A stretch of DNA of 64,000 nucleotides from Ianthella basta (GCA_964019415.1 OZ025888.1:616001-680000), one strand, 5' to 3'. Positions 49,501-63,042 are shown, counted from the first letter of the stretch. Notes: generated by a model not told the origin, from the sequence alone. Program-made: numbers and translations.

Positions 49501-52500
49501 GTATCTTGCCAGATCTTACCTTATCGTATCTTACCATATCTTACCTTGTCATATTTTGCCAAATCTTCCTAATCTTATATTGGCGTACCTTGCCAAATCT
49601 TGCCTAATCTTACCTTATCGTATCTTGCCAGATCTTACCTTGTCATATCTTGCCAAATCTTGCCTAATCTTACCTTGGCGTATCTTGACAAATCTTGCCT
49701 AATCTTACATTGTCATATCTTGCCAAATCTTGCCTAATCTTACCTTCTCATATCTTGCCAAATCTTGCCTAATCTTACCTTGTCATATCTTGCCAAATCT
49801 TGCCTAATCTTACCTTGGCGTAACTTGCCAAATCTTGCCTAATCTTACCTCTTCATATCCTGCCAGATCTTACCTTGTCATATCTTGCTAAATCATGCCT
49901 TATTTTACCTTGGCGTATCTTGCCAAATCTTGCCTAATCTTACCTTGTCATATCTTGCCAAATCTTGCCTAATCTTACCTTGTCATATCTTGCCAAATCT
50001 TGCCTAATCTCACCTTGTCGTATCTTGCCAGATCTTACCTTGTCGTATCTTGCCAGATCTTACCTTGTCTTATCTTGCCAAATCTTGCCTAATCTTACCT
50101 TGGCGTATCTTGCCAAAACTTGCATAATCTTACCTTCAGTTGTTGCATCTTGCCAAATCTTGCCTAAACTTACCTTGTCATATCTTGCCAAATCTTGTCT
50201 AATCTTACCTCTTCATATCCTGTCAGATCTTACCTTGTCATATCTTGCCAAATCTTGCCTAATCTTACCTTGGCGTATCTTGCCAAATCTTGCCTAATCT
50301 TACCTTGTCATATCTTGCCAAATCTTGCCTAATCTTACCTCTGTTGTATCTTGCCAAATCTTGCCTAGTCTTACCTTGTCATATCTTGCCAAATCTTGCC
50401 TAATCTTACCTCTGTCATATCTTGTCAAATCTTGCCTAATCTTACCTTGTCATATCTTGCCAAATCTTGCCTAATCTTACCTTGTCGTATCTTGCCAGAT
50501 CTTACCTTGTCATATCTTGCCAAATCTTGCTTTATTTTACCTTGGCGTATCTTGCCAAATCTTGCCTAATCTTACCTTGTCGTATCTTGCCAGATCTTAC
50601 CTTGTCGTATCTTGCCATATCTTACCTGGTCATATATTGCCAACTTACCTAATCGTACCTTGGCGTATCTTGCCAAATCTTGCCTAATCTTACCTTGTCA
50701 TATCTTGCCAAATCTTGCCAAAGGTAATCTTACCTTGTCGTATCTTGCCAGATCTTACCTTGTCATATCTTGCCAGATCTTACCTTGTCATATCTTGCCA
50801 AATTTTGCCTAATCTTACCATGGCGTATCTTGCCAAATCTTGCCTAATCTTACATTGTCATATCTTGCCAAATCTTGCCTAATCTTACCTTATCGTATCT
50901 TGCCAAATCTTGCCTAATCTTACCTCTGTTATATCTTGCCAAATCTTGCCTAATCTTACCTTCTCATATCTTGCCAAATCTTGCCTAATCTTACCTTGTC
51001 ATAACTTGCCAAATCTTGCCTAATCTTACCTTCTCATATCTTGCCAAATCTTGCCTAATCTTACCTTGTCATATCTTGCCAAATCTTGCCTAATCTTACC
51101 TTGGCGTAACTTGCCAAATCTTGCCTAATCTTACCTTCTCATATCTTGCCAAATCTTGCCTAATCTTACCTTGTCATATCTTGCCAAATCTTACCTAAAC
51201 TTACCTTGTCATATCTTGCCAAATCTTGCTTTATTTTACCTTGGCGTATCTTGCCAAATCTTATATTGTCATATCTTGCCAAATCTTGCCTAATCTTACC
51301 TTGTCGTATCTTGCCAGATCTTACCTTGTCGTATCTTGCCATATCTTACGTGGTCATATATTGCCAACTTGCCTAATCGTACCTTGGCGTATCTTGCCAA
51401 ATCTTGCCTAATCTTACCTTGTCATATCTTGCCAAATCTTGCCAAAGGTAATCTTACCTTGTCGTATCTTGCCAGATCTTACCTTGTCATATCTTGCCAG
51501 ATCTTACCTTGTCATATCTTGCCAAATTTTGCCTAATCTTACCATGGCGTATCTTGCCAAATCTTGCCAAATCTTACATTGTCATATCTTGCCAAATCTT
51601 GCCTAATCTTACCTTATCGTATCTTGCCAAATCTTGCCTAATCTTACCTCTGTCATATCTTGCCAAATCTTGACTAATCTTACCTTGTCATATCTTGCCA
51701 AATCTAGCCTAATCTTACCTTGTCATAACTTGTCAAATCTTGCCTAATCTTATCTTGTCATATCTTGCCACATCTTGCCTAATCTTACCTTGTCATATCT
51801 TGCCAAATTTTGCCTAATCTTACCTTGTCATATCTTGCCACATCTTGCCTTGTCAAACCTAGCCATATCTTACCTTGTCATATCTTACCAAATTTTGCCT
51901 AATCTTACCTTGGCGTATCTTGCCAAATCTTGCCTAATCTTACATTGTCATATCTTGCCAAATCTTGCCTAATCTTACCTTGTCATACCTTGCCAAATCT
52001 TGCCTAATCTTACCTTGTCATATCTTGCCAAATCTTGCCTAATCTTACCTTGTCATATCTTGACAAATCTTGCCTAATCTTACCTTGTCATATCTTGCCA
52101 AATCTTGCCTAATCTTGCCTTGGCGTATCTTGCCATATCTTGCCTAATCTTACCTTGTTGTATCTTGCCAGATCTTACCTTGTCGTATCTTGCCAGATCT
52201 TACCTTGACATATCTTGCCAACTTGCCTAATCTTACCTTGGCGTATCTTGCCAATTCTTGCCTAATCTTACTTTGTCATATCTAGCCAAATCTTGCCAAA
52301 GGTGATCTTACCTTGTCGTATCTTGCCAGATCTTACCTTGTCATATCTTGCCAGATCTTACCTTGTCATATCTTGCCAGATCTTACCTTGTCATATCTTG
52401 TCAAATCTTGCCTAATCTTACCTTGGCGTATCTTGCCAAATCTTGCCTAATCTTACCTTGTCATATCTTGCCAAATCTTGCCTAATCTTACTTCTGTCGT

Positions 52501-55500
52501 ATCTTGTCAAATCTTGCCTAATCTTACCTTGGCGTATCTTGCCAAATCTTGCCTAATCTTACCTTGTCAGATCTTGCCAAATCTTGCCTAATCTTACCTT
52601 GTCAGATCTTGCCAAATCTTGCCTAATCTTAACTTGACGTATCTTGCCAAATCTTGCCTAATCTTACCTTGTCATATCTTGCCAAATCTTGCCTAATCTT
52701 ACCTTGTCATATCTTGCCACATCTTGCCTTGTCATATCTTATTAGATCGTACCTTGTCATATCTTGCCAAATCTTGCATAATCTTACCTTGTCATATCTT
52801 GCCAAATCTTACCTTGTCATATCTTGCCACATCTTGCCTTGTCTTATTTTGCCAGATGTTACCTTGTCATATCTTGCCAAATTTTGCATAATCTTACCTT
52901 GGCGTATCTTGCCAAATCTTGCCTAATCTTACCTTGTCATATCTTGCCAAATCTTGTCTAATCTTACCTTGTCATATCTTGCCAAATCTTGCCTAATCTT
53001 GCCTTGGCGTATCTTGCTAAATTTTGCCTAATCTTACCTTGTTGTATCTTGCCAGATCTTACCTTGTCGTATCTTGCCAGATCTTACCTTGTCATATCTT
53101 GCCAACTTGCCTAATCTTACCTTGGCGTATCTTGCCAAGTCTTGCCTGATCTTACCTTGTCATATCTTGCCAAATCATGCCTAATCTTACCTTGTAATAT
53201 CTTGTCAAATCTTGCCTAATCTTACCTTGTCATATCTAGCCAAATCTTGCCTAATCTTACCTTGTCAGATCTTGCCAAATCTTGCCTAATCCTACCTTGT
53301 CATATCTTGCCAAATCTTGCCTAATCTTACCTTGGCGTATCTTGCCAAATCTTGCCTAATCTTACCTTCAGTTGTTGTATCTTGCCAAATCTTGCCTAAA
53401 CTTACCTAGTCATATTTTGCCAAATCTTGCTTTCTTTTACCTTGGCTTATCTTGCCAAATCTTGCCTAATCTTACCTTGTCATATCTTGCCAAATCTTGC
53501 CTAATCTTACCTTGTCACATCTTGCCAAATCTTGCCTAATCTTACCTTGGCGTATCTTGCCAAATCTTGCCTAATCTTACCTTCAGTTGTTGTATCTTGC
53601 CAAATCTTGCCTAAACTTACCTTGTCATATCTTGCCAAGTCTTGCTTTATTTTACCTTGGCGTATCTTGCCAAATCTTGCCTAATCTTACCTTGTCACAT
53701 CTTGCCAAATCTTGCCTAATCTTACCTTGGCGTATCTTGCCAAATCTTGCCTAATCTTACCTTCAGTTGTTGTATCTTGCCAAATCTTGCCTAAACTTAC
53801 CTTGTCATATCTTGCCAAGTCTTGCTTTATTTTACCTTGGAGTATCTTGCCAAATCTTGCCTAATCTTACCTTGTCATATCTTGCCATATCTTGCCTAAT
53901 CTTACCTCTATCGTATCTTGCCAAATCTTGCCTAATCTTACCTTGTCGTGTCTTGCCAAATCTTGCCAAATCTTACCTTGTTGTGTCTTGCCAGATCTTA
54001 CCTTGTCGTATCTTGCCAAATCTTACCTCGTCATATCTTGCCAACTTGCCTAATCTTACCTTGGCGTATCTTGCCAAATCTTGCCTAATCTAACCTTGTC
54101 ATATCTTGCCAAATCTAGCCAAATCTTACCTTGTCATATCTTGTCAAATCTTGCCTAATCTTACCTTGTCACATCTTGCCAAATCTTGCCTAATCTTACC
54201 TTGGCGTATCTTGCCAAATCTTGCCTAATCTTACCTTGGCGTATCTTGCCAAATCTTACCTCGTCATATCTTGCCAAATCTTGCCTAATCTTACCTTGTC
54301 GTATCTTGCTAAATCTTGCCTAATCTTACCTTGTCGTATCTTGTCAGATCTTACCTTGTCGTATCTTGCCAGATCTTACCTTGTCATATCTTGCCAAATC
54401 TTGCCTAATATTACCTTGGCGTCTCTTGCCAAATCTTGCCAAATCTTACTTTGTCATATTTTGCCAAATCTTGACTAATCTTACCTTGTCGTATCTTGCC
54501 AAATCTTACCTTATCATATCTTGCCAAATCTTGCGAAATCTTACCTTGTCATATCTTACCAAATCTTCCCTAATCTTACCTTGTCGTATCTTGCCAAATC
54601 TTACCTTGTCATATCTTGCCAAATCTTGTCTAATCTAACCTTGTTATATCTTGCCAAATCTTGCCTAATCTTACCTTGTCATATCTTGCCAAATCTTGCC
54701 TAATCTTACCTTCTCATATCTTGCCAAATCTTGTCTAATCTAACCTTGTCATATCTTGCCAAATCTTGCCTAATCTTACCTTGTCGTATCTTGCCAAAAC
54801 TTGCCTAATCTTACCTTCAGTTGTTGTATCTTGCCAAATCTTGCCTAAACTTACCTTGTCATATCTTGCCAAATCTTGCTATATTTTACCTTAGCTTATC
54901 TTGCCAAATCTTGCCTAATCTTACCTTGTCATATCTTGCCAAATCTTGCCTAATCTTACCTCTGTCGTATCTTGCCAAATCTTACCTACTCTTACCTTGG
55001 CGTATCTTGACAAATCTTGCCAAATCTTACATTGTCGTATCTTGCCAAATCTTGCCTAATTTTACCTTGTTGTATCTTGCCAAATATTGCCTTATCTTAC
55101 TTTGTCATATCTTGCCAAATCTTGCCAAAGATAATCTTACCTTGTCATATCTTGCCAGATCTTAAATTGTCATATCTTGCCAGATTTTACCTTGTCATAT
55201 CTTGCCAAATTTTGCCTAATTTTACCTTGGCGTATCTTGCCAAATCTTGCCAAATCTTACATTGTCATATCTTGCCAAATCTTGCCAAATCTTACCGTGT
55301 CGTATCTTGCCAAATTTTGCCTAATCTTACCTTGTCATATCTTGCCAAATCTTGCCTAATCTTACCTTGTCATATCTTGCCAAATCTAGCCAAATCTTAC
55401 CTTGTCATATGTTGTCAAATCTTGCCTAATCTTACCTTGTCATATCTTGTCAAATCTTGCCTAATCTTACCTTGTCATATCTTGCCAAATCTTGCCAAAG

Positions 55501-57544
55501 GTAATCGTACCTTGTCGTATCTTGCCAGATCTTACCTTGTCATATCTTGCCAAATTTTGCCTCATCTTTCTATGGCGTATCTTGCCAAATCTTGCCAAAT
55601 CTTACATTGTCATATCTTGCCAAATCTTGCCTAATCTTACCTTGTCGTACCTTGCCAAATCTTGCCTAATCTTACCTTGTCATATCTTGCCAAATCTTGC
55701 CTAATCTTACCTTGTCATATCTTGCCAAATCTTGCCAAATCTTACATTGTCATATCTTGCCAAATCTTGCCTAATCTTACCTCTGTCGTATCTTGCCAAA
55801 TCTTGCCTAATCTTACCTTGGCGTATCTTGCCAAATCTTGCCAAATCTTACCTTGTCATATCTTGCCAAATCTTGCCTAATCTAACCTTGTCGTATATTG
55901 CCAGATCTTACCTTGCCATATCTTGCCACATCTTACCTTGTCATATCTTGCCAAATCTTGCCTAATCTTACCTTGTCACATCTTGCCAAATCTTGACTAA
56001 TCTTACATTGTCGTATCTTGCCAAATCTTACCTTGTCATATCTTACCAAATCTTACCTTGTCGTAACTTGCCAAATCTTGCCTAATCTTACCCTGCCGTA
56101 TCTTGCCTAATCTTGCCTAATCTTACCTTGTCATATCTTGCCAAATCTTGCCTATTCTTACCTTCTCATATCTTGCCAAATTTTGCCTAATCTTACCTTG
56201 GCGTATCTTGCCAAATCTTGCCTAATCTTACCTTCAGTTGTTGTATCTTGCCAAATCTTGCCTAAACTTACCTTGTCATATCATGCCAAATCTTGCTTTA
56301 TTTTACCTTGGCTTATCTTGCCAAATCTTGCCTAATCTTACCTTGTCATATCTTGCCAAATCTTGCCTAATCTTACCTCTGTCGTATCTTGCCAAATCTT
56401 GCCTAATCTTACCTTGGCGTATCTTGCCAAATCTTGCCTTATCTTACCTTGTCGTATCTTGCCAGATCTTACCTTGTCGTATCTTGCCAGATCTTACCTC
56501 GTCATATCTTGCCAACTTGCCTAATCTTACCTTGGCGTATCTTGCCAGATCTTGCCTAATCTTACCTTGTCATATCTTGCCAAATCTTGCCTAATCTTAC
56601 CTTGTCATCTCTTGCCAAATCTTGCCTAATCTTACCTTGGCGTATCTTGCAAAATCTTGCCAAATCTTACATTGTCATATCTTGCCAAATCTTGCCTAAT
56701 CTTATCTTGTCATATCTTGCCAAATCTAGCCAAATCTTACCTTGTCATATTTTGCCAAATCTTGCCTAATCTTACCTTGTCATATCTTGCCAAATCTTGC
56801 CTAATCTTACCTTGTCATATCTTGCCAAATCTTGCCTAATCTTACCTTGACGTATCTTGCCAAATCTTGCCTAATCTTACCTTCAGTTGTTGTATCTTGC
56901 CAAATCTTGCCTAAACTTACCTTGTCATATATTGCCAAATCTTGTCTAATCTTACCTCTTCTTATTCTGCCAGATCTTACCTTGTCATATCTTGCCAAAT
57001 CTTGCTTTATTTTATCTTGGCGTATCTTGCCAAATCTTGCCAAATCTTACCTTGTCATATCTTGCCAAATCTTGCCTAATCTTACCTCTGTCGTATCTTG
57101 CCAAATCTTGCCTAATCTTACCTTGGCGTATCTTGCCAAATCTTGCCAAATCTTACCTTGTCATATCTTGCCAAATCTTGCCTAATCTAACCTTGTCGTA
57201 TCTTGCCAGATCTTACCTTGTCATATCTTGCCAGATCGTACCTTGTCATATCTTGCCAAATCTTGCCTAATCTTACTTTGTCACATCTTGCCAAATCTTG
57301 ACTAATCTTACCTTGTCGTATCTTGCCACATCTTGCCTAATCTTACCTTGCCGTATCTTGCCAAATCTTGCCTAAACTTACCTTGTCATATCTTGCCAAA
57401 TCTTGCCTAAACTTACCTCGTCATATCCTGCCAAATCTTGCCTAATCTTACCTTGTCGTATCTTGCCAAATCTTGCCTAATCTTACCTCGTCATATCCTG
57501 CCAGATCTTGCCTTGTCATATCTTGCCAGATTTTACCTTGTCAT
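34540..57544. repeat. Satellite block 3
   Basis: 23 kb to the right edge of the array. Includes an exact-looking tandem duplication of 796 bp (about 48,033-48,828 and 48,829-49,624), a 724-bp offset copy (about 50,580-50,900 and 51,304-51,624) and a 350-bp offset copy (about 46,900-47,150 and 47,250-47,500). The TTCAGTTGTTG variant unit recurs, for example near 35217, 38514, 40018, 42798, 44317, 53367, 53582, 53762, 54817, 56234 and 56882, usually followed by a unit with GCTTTATTTTACC. Confidence 0.9.
48033..49624. repeat. Two tandem copies of a 796-bp higher-order satellite block
   Basis: Rare variants recur at a fixed distance of 796 bp: GCGTACCTTACC, TTACATAGTC, AATCTTACCTGTCAT (a shortened unit), TTGAGAAATC and CCTATTAATC. 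The order is identical in both copies, with very few substitutions. This is recent unequal exchange or replication slippage at the multi-unit scale. Confidence 0.85.
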
Positions 57545-58702
57545 TATAGTTAGAATGAAAGATGTTGTAGCTGCTTCTAAGCTGAAATGCCACAACTATA
57601 TATAGCTTGAGCGTCTAGAAACAGAGGATTTGCGTGTCAACGGGTTTGTACTACTAACGGCAGCATTGCCAGCGTTGGAGAAGAGAGAACAGTTTCTATA
57701 ATAATATAGTAATTCAATTAAGGAGTACAGGACCTATCCAAAAGCATTTACAAATTATAATCTCAATAATAGCATATTTTTCTGGACTATTAGTTAGTTA
57801 GCACTCTAATGCAACATCTTTTGGCTAGCTACAGCTAGCTATAGTAATTATTATAATTCTGTCATAATCATTCATGCAGTATAGAAGCAATCAGCTCCAA
57901 CCTAAGTGACTTTGTGCACATTAAATCAATAAACCAACAACTATGTAGCTCCATGTAGCTACGTAGCTGAAAGTCCCTTCCTTATATAAACAAACCCGCC
58001 CTGAATTAACAAAACATTTCAATCGTGACGTTACTTTCCCACCCGCCCTAGCAACCATCCATGCATGCAACTGCAAGCCTTTGCACAATTCTGCATGCAG
58101 GGATTTTCATACGCATGTTGTTATCCATAGTGCATTATGCATAGTGCATGTGACAGTCACATATCACAATAATTATATTGAATTTCATGCAGCTTCATCA
58201 AGGGAAGTCCCTGCATACATGATCATGACTGTGTATATATATCTACAGGTAATCTAATCTATAGACACAGGCAATCTTATGCATTTATATACTCTAGCTT
58301 GAATGCTCAGATCACAATTATACATGTGTGCATGCTTCCCTCACAGTTAGCTGTGTTGGTCCATGCACAATAGCACCAATAGGATGCACGCTCTCGGCCA
58401 TAAATACATTAAAAGTTGTTTGAACAGGCACACATGATAACCATATACTACGTCATGTACACTACAGCAGGTAGCTCTCTGTATAAATATGGCAGTGTCA
58501 CACTAAAATGAGTGCTACAAAATCAGTTTAATTACAACTACACACCCAGTGACGTTGTATTAGACAGGTGGTCTTTGAAAGCTAAAATTTAGTACCCTTT
58601 TTGTTACATTTGTATGCTATGACTGTATACACTGCTGGACTCAGTGGTGTCATCGGTGGAGAAGACGGCTGAGCTGCAACTCTCCTCATTAGCAACAGGC
58701 TG
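57545..58702. other. AT-rich flank right of the satellite
   Basis: Unique-looking sequence with TAGCTAGC/GTAGCTAC tracts around 57,820-57,980. A short plus-strand frame from about 57,561 is interrupted by a stop and resembles nothing known. No gene is supported. Confidence 0.45.
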
Positions 58703-58837
58703 TCACTCTCCAGGTCCAGACAGAGGAATGTCTCTAGTTGCTTGAGACACTGTGTTAGGGTTTGGGGGTACTTCACTAGTGTTTGAGGGTGTATCTTTGT
58801 TGGTGCTTTGAGGTACCACACTAGTACTTGGGGATGC
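58703..58837 (-). other. Candidate Ser/Thr/Pro-rich terminal exon
   Basis: Minus-strand frame reading ASPSTSVVPQSTNKDTPSNT, EVPPNPNTVSQATRD and ending LSGPGE-stop. Composition is like the linker exons of the CARD-Death gene at 60,865-63,785, and there is a loose internal repeat (TSVVPQSTN, TSEVPPNPN). It lies beyond that gene's stop and its possible acceptor (AACAG near 58,843) would be phase 0, unlike the phase-1 linkers. It could be an alternative 3' exon, part of another gene, or chance. Confidence 0.3.
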
Positions 58838-60512
<1,675 letters not shown>

Positions 60513-60799
60513 TCAGTGAAGTCCAAGGTCTCTCTTTAGATCTTGAATGTGCCGCTGTGGGACGTTAGCATACTCCATTGCCCTGAGAAGCACCTCCCAG
60601 GTGGGAGGTTGGCGTCCTTGGCCACCACTCCATGCCTTCAGTCCAGCTTGTACTGATTCCATCACATCCCGAGGATGATCCTCGAAACATGTGTTTATTG
60701 TGGCTGTGTCAAGCCACAGCCCTTCGAGAATGGCTCTCCCATTGGATGCAGCTGTTCTGCTCACATGTATTCTAAAGAGCATGAGATGCTCTCGATGTT
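60513..60799 (-). CDS. CARD-Death domain adaptor-like protein: Death domain exon with stop
   Basis: Last exon, entered after acceptor CATTGCAG (60800-60802) in phase 1, 94 codons plus stop. The sequence reads as a Death domain: FRIHVSRTAASNGRAILEGL (helix 1-2), WLDTATINTCFEDHPRDVME, GLKAWSGGQGRQPPTWEVLL (the conserved ALxxW...G..AT...L stretch, here LKAWSGG..PTWEVLLRAM), then HIQDLKRDLGLH-stop. Death domains form homotypic complexes in apoptosis and NF-kB signalling. It is preceded by a linker exon and a CARD exon, giving the CARD-DD order found in CRADD/RAIDD, although the N-terminal linkers are not part of that family. Confidence 0.75.
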
Positions 60800-60864
60800 C
60801 TGCAATGACAGGAAGACTATTCACATTCACATTCATCACAAGCGACATGAACAGACTAACTCAC

Positions 60865-60954
60865 CATACACATTCTGTGACAAGATGGTGTCGGCAGCAT
60901 CACTGCCAGTTGGCATCTCACTCTGGGGTGAATCTGCTGGTGTGGAGGTCGTAA
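60865..60954 (-). CDS. CARD-Death gene: Ser/Thr/Pro linker exon
   Basis: 90 nt, acceptor CCTTTAG, donor GTGAGT, phase 1 at both ends. Encodes ITTSTPADSPQSEMPTGSDA and ADTILSQNVY after splicing. Splicing to the next exon gives ...SQNVYEHREHLM in frame. Symmetric and skippable. Confidence 0.6.
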
Positions 60955-62426
60955 CTAAAGGAATGGAATATGATGTACTGATGCATATGATATTGACCCA
61001 CATCCCACCCACATATTCATGTTCACCATCTGACACATTTCATACACAAGCTTTGGAATGCAAGGCTACACTTCTGAAACATAATATATCCACTGTGAGT
61101 ACAATCATCTGACAATGTAGAATGCTATTACATCACACAGAGGGTGCTATAACAAGTAAAAAACTAGCTATGGCCCTCTCAACATTAGATAGGTACTGTA
61201 TGTACATGTACGAGTCCACAGTCTCTCACACACACAGATCTGTATATAATCTTGCATTGTTAGCAAGGGCGGATCCAGGGGTGTTTCCAAGGCTTCCAGA
61301 AACTGGACAGATCACTTCTGGCTAGTATTTGCATGTACCAGTCTTATAATGTCTATGCTTCCTTATAGCTATACCTTTATGTGTTGGAAACCAGTCATAA
61401 AAGTTTCTCGATCCACCCTAGGTTAGAGCCTTAACCTTCACTTCACCCTGCTCAATAGTGTTAGTGGTGGAAAGGAGTGGCAAGCACAAGCAGCGGCAGT
61501 CCAGGCTTGAGGAGCTTTGGCAGTAACAAACAAGGCCCTTGGCTTCTAAGACAGCTCCAATCTGTAACATCACATTACACTAGTCTACTGGCCACGTACT
61601 ATTCATGCTGCGAGGCAATTCTTATGCGATTAGCGTATGCCTAGTACATTAAGGTGGGATCTGTCCCCTTGCCAAGGTCCGAGGCACAAATTAGCTATAA
61701 CCCACTTCTGAGCACACTGTGTACAGTGTCAATACAGCGGCAACATACATTAAAGTATGCACATGGTGTAGTGGTCATGAACACTGAACGTATGCAATAT
61801 AGCACACTGCCTCCATCACACACACATTACACGCAGGTATACCATCCACACACTTGCACTATATACCACTGCTGAGAACTGACTACATGGTCCCCATCTA
61901 GGGGGTTGGCCAGCAGGTAGCAACAAGACCGGGGACCATGGTGGCAGAAGAGACACCAGCCTCATCACCCCAGTCGCATGTCCCCCTCAGTGCAGTAGGG
62001 GTAGTCATCTATGGGCTTGCAAAACCCATGAGATGAGTGGGGTTGTGTATGGCCTTGAGTTATGGCAGCAGAATATCTGTCCTGGACTCCTGACCATACA
62101 ATTCTCCACTCACACTCTACTCTAGCATATGTTGCACAATCAGTGCTAAACACTGGTAAGTGCAATAGCACCTAAGAGAGAATGTGTTATTGTACCCGGT
62201 GTTTCATGGCCCAAACACACACACACACACGCACACACAGTGTGAGGGAGCAGTGGGAGTAAGAATCTGACACACACAGACACACACACTATGTAACAAG
62301 TTAATGGAAGCATGTACACACACACATGATGTGACCCATATACACACACTGCAGATACGTACACCAACCCATACACACACACACACGCACACACACATAT
62401 GCAAAAAAAAACAGCAGAATACTTAC
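60955..62426 (-). other. Intron between CARD and linker exons
   Basis: 1.47 kb with several CA tracts (about 62,215-62,400 on the plus strand). A GGTCCCC (61891) and GGGGACC (about 61,931) inverted pair gives a small hairpin. No supported exon inside. Confidence 0.5.
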
Positions 62427-62708
62427 TTTTGTGCAGCTGGCATTTCATTTCTCTTCCCAAGGCAGCCATCTTTGGGTTGCCTTGCACAGTAATGATCATA
62501 TCACAGACTCTTGTCAATGTGTCTTCGTCACATTTTCGCTTCAGGCATGCGTGGAGGATCTTATTTTGTATTGTTGTATCAGGAGTTGTGGTGATCTTTG
62601 TCAAATCACCATTGGAAATGATACCCTCGTATTCAAGGTCATAAACCACTGCATCAGCGTCCATGCTTCTAATGAACTGGTCACGAAATTGGACAAGGAA
62701 TTCTTCAG
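62427..62708 (-). CDS. CARD-Death gene: CARD exon
   Basis: 282 nt, acceptor TTTGTATAG (62709-62711), donor GTAAGT (62421-62426), phase 1 at both ends, so 94 codons. It reads as a complete CARD fold: EEFLVQFRDQFIRSMDADAV, VYDLEYEGIISNGDLTKITT, TPDTTIQNKILHACLKRKC, DEDTLTRVCDMIITVQGNPK, MAALGREMKCQLHK. The spacing of six helices and the late LTRVCDMI...GNPKMAALGREM segment match CARD modules of other invertebrate proteins. An alternative acceptor further upstream (TGTACAG at about 62,739) would add ten residues in a different phase and is less likely. Confidence 0.75.
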
Positions 62709-62813
62709 CTATACAAAGGACAATGACCACTTTTGAAACCTGTACACACACACACACACATGTGGAGCATCACATCTGTCCAGCACATGCAGTCATGGCC
62801 GGAGGCTCCTTAC

Positions 62814-62879
62814 CAGTGAGGGTAGCTCTGACATTGGTTTGGACAGGGGCATTGGGAGGATTGGACCCGCTTGGAGCCT
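62814..62879 (-). CDS. CARD-Death gene: second linker exon
   Basis: 66 nt, acceptor CAGTTTCAG (62880-62882), donor GTAAGG, phase 1 at both ends. Encodes EAPSGSNPPNAPVQTNVRAT, then LT before the CARD exon. Pro/Asn/Thr-rich, no domain. Confidence 0.6.
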
Positions 62880-63042
62880 CTGAAACTGCGAACAGTACAA
62901 TATCACAAACACAATTACACATACACCAACACATGGTTGTATGCACACACACTCAACACACACACAGATACACACACACATGCACACACATACATACACA
63001 TCCATACAAACACACACACACGCACGCATGCACGCAAGAACG

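Larger units (their letters stand above)
13492..57544. repeat. 43-kb tandem satellite, 35-bp unit with a 25-bp short form
   Basis: The whole stretch except two insertions is a tandem array. The unit is three copies of an ATCTTRCC core in modules of 10, 10 and 15 bp: AAATCTTGCC, TAATCTTACC, then TTGTCATATCTTGCC. A 25-bp form lacks one 10-bp module (CAGATCTTACC followed by TTGTCGTATCTTGCC). Both forms are interspersed. Frequent variants of the 15-bp module begin TTGTCG, TTGGCG, TTCTCA or the longer TTCAGTTGTTG. The plus strand is pyrimidine-rich (24 of 35) and G-poor (3 of 35). About 43 kb of array corresponds to roughly 1,200-1,400 units. No spacer sequences, coding constraint or RNA gene is visible. 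The many plus-strand open frames are by-products of the period. Confidence 0.97.

Noticed and set aside
13492..57544. Hundreds of open frames of 60-225 codons with LPNLTLSYLAKSC-like repeats on the plus strand
   Set aside because: They follow directly from a 35-bp period (not divisible by 3) with a single TAA per unit: all three frames are read in turn. No start context, splice signal or codon constraint; nearly all end at the same TAATC.
13492..57544. CRISPR array
   Set aside because: Repeats are directly adjacent with no unique spacers, units vary throughout, and the neighbouring genes are spliced eukaryotic genes.
13492..57544. Telomeric repeat array
   Set aside because: Units are 35/25 bp and pyrimidine-rich without TTAGGG-type words; unique genes flank both sides.
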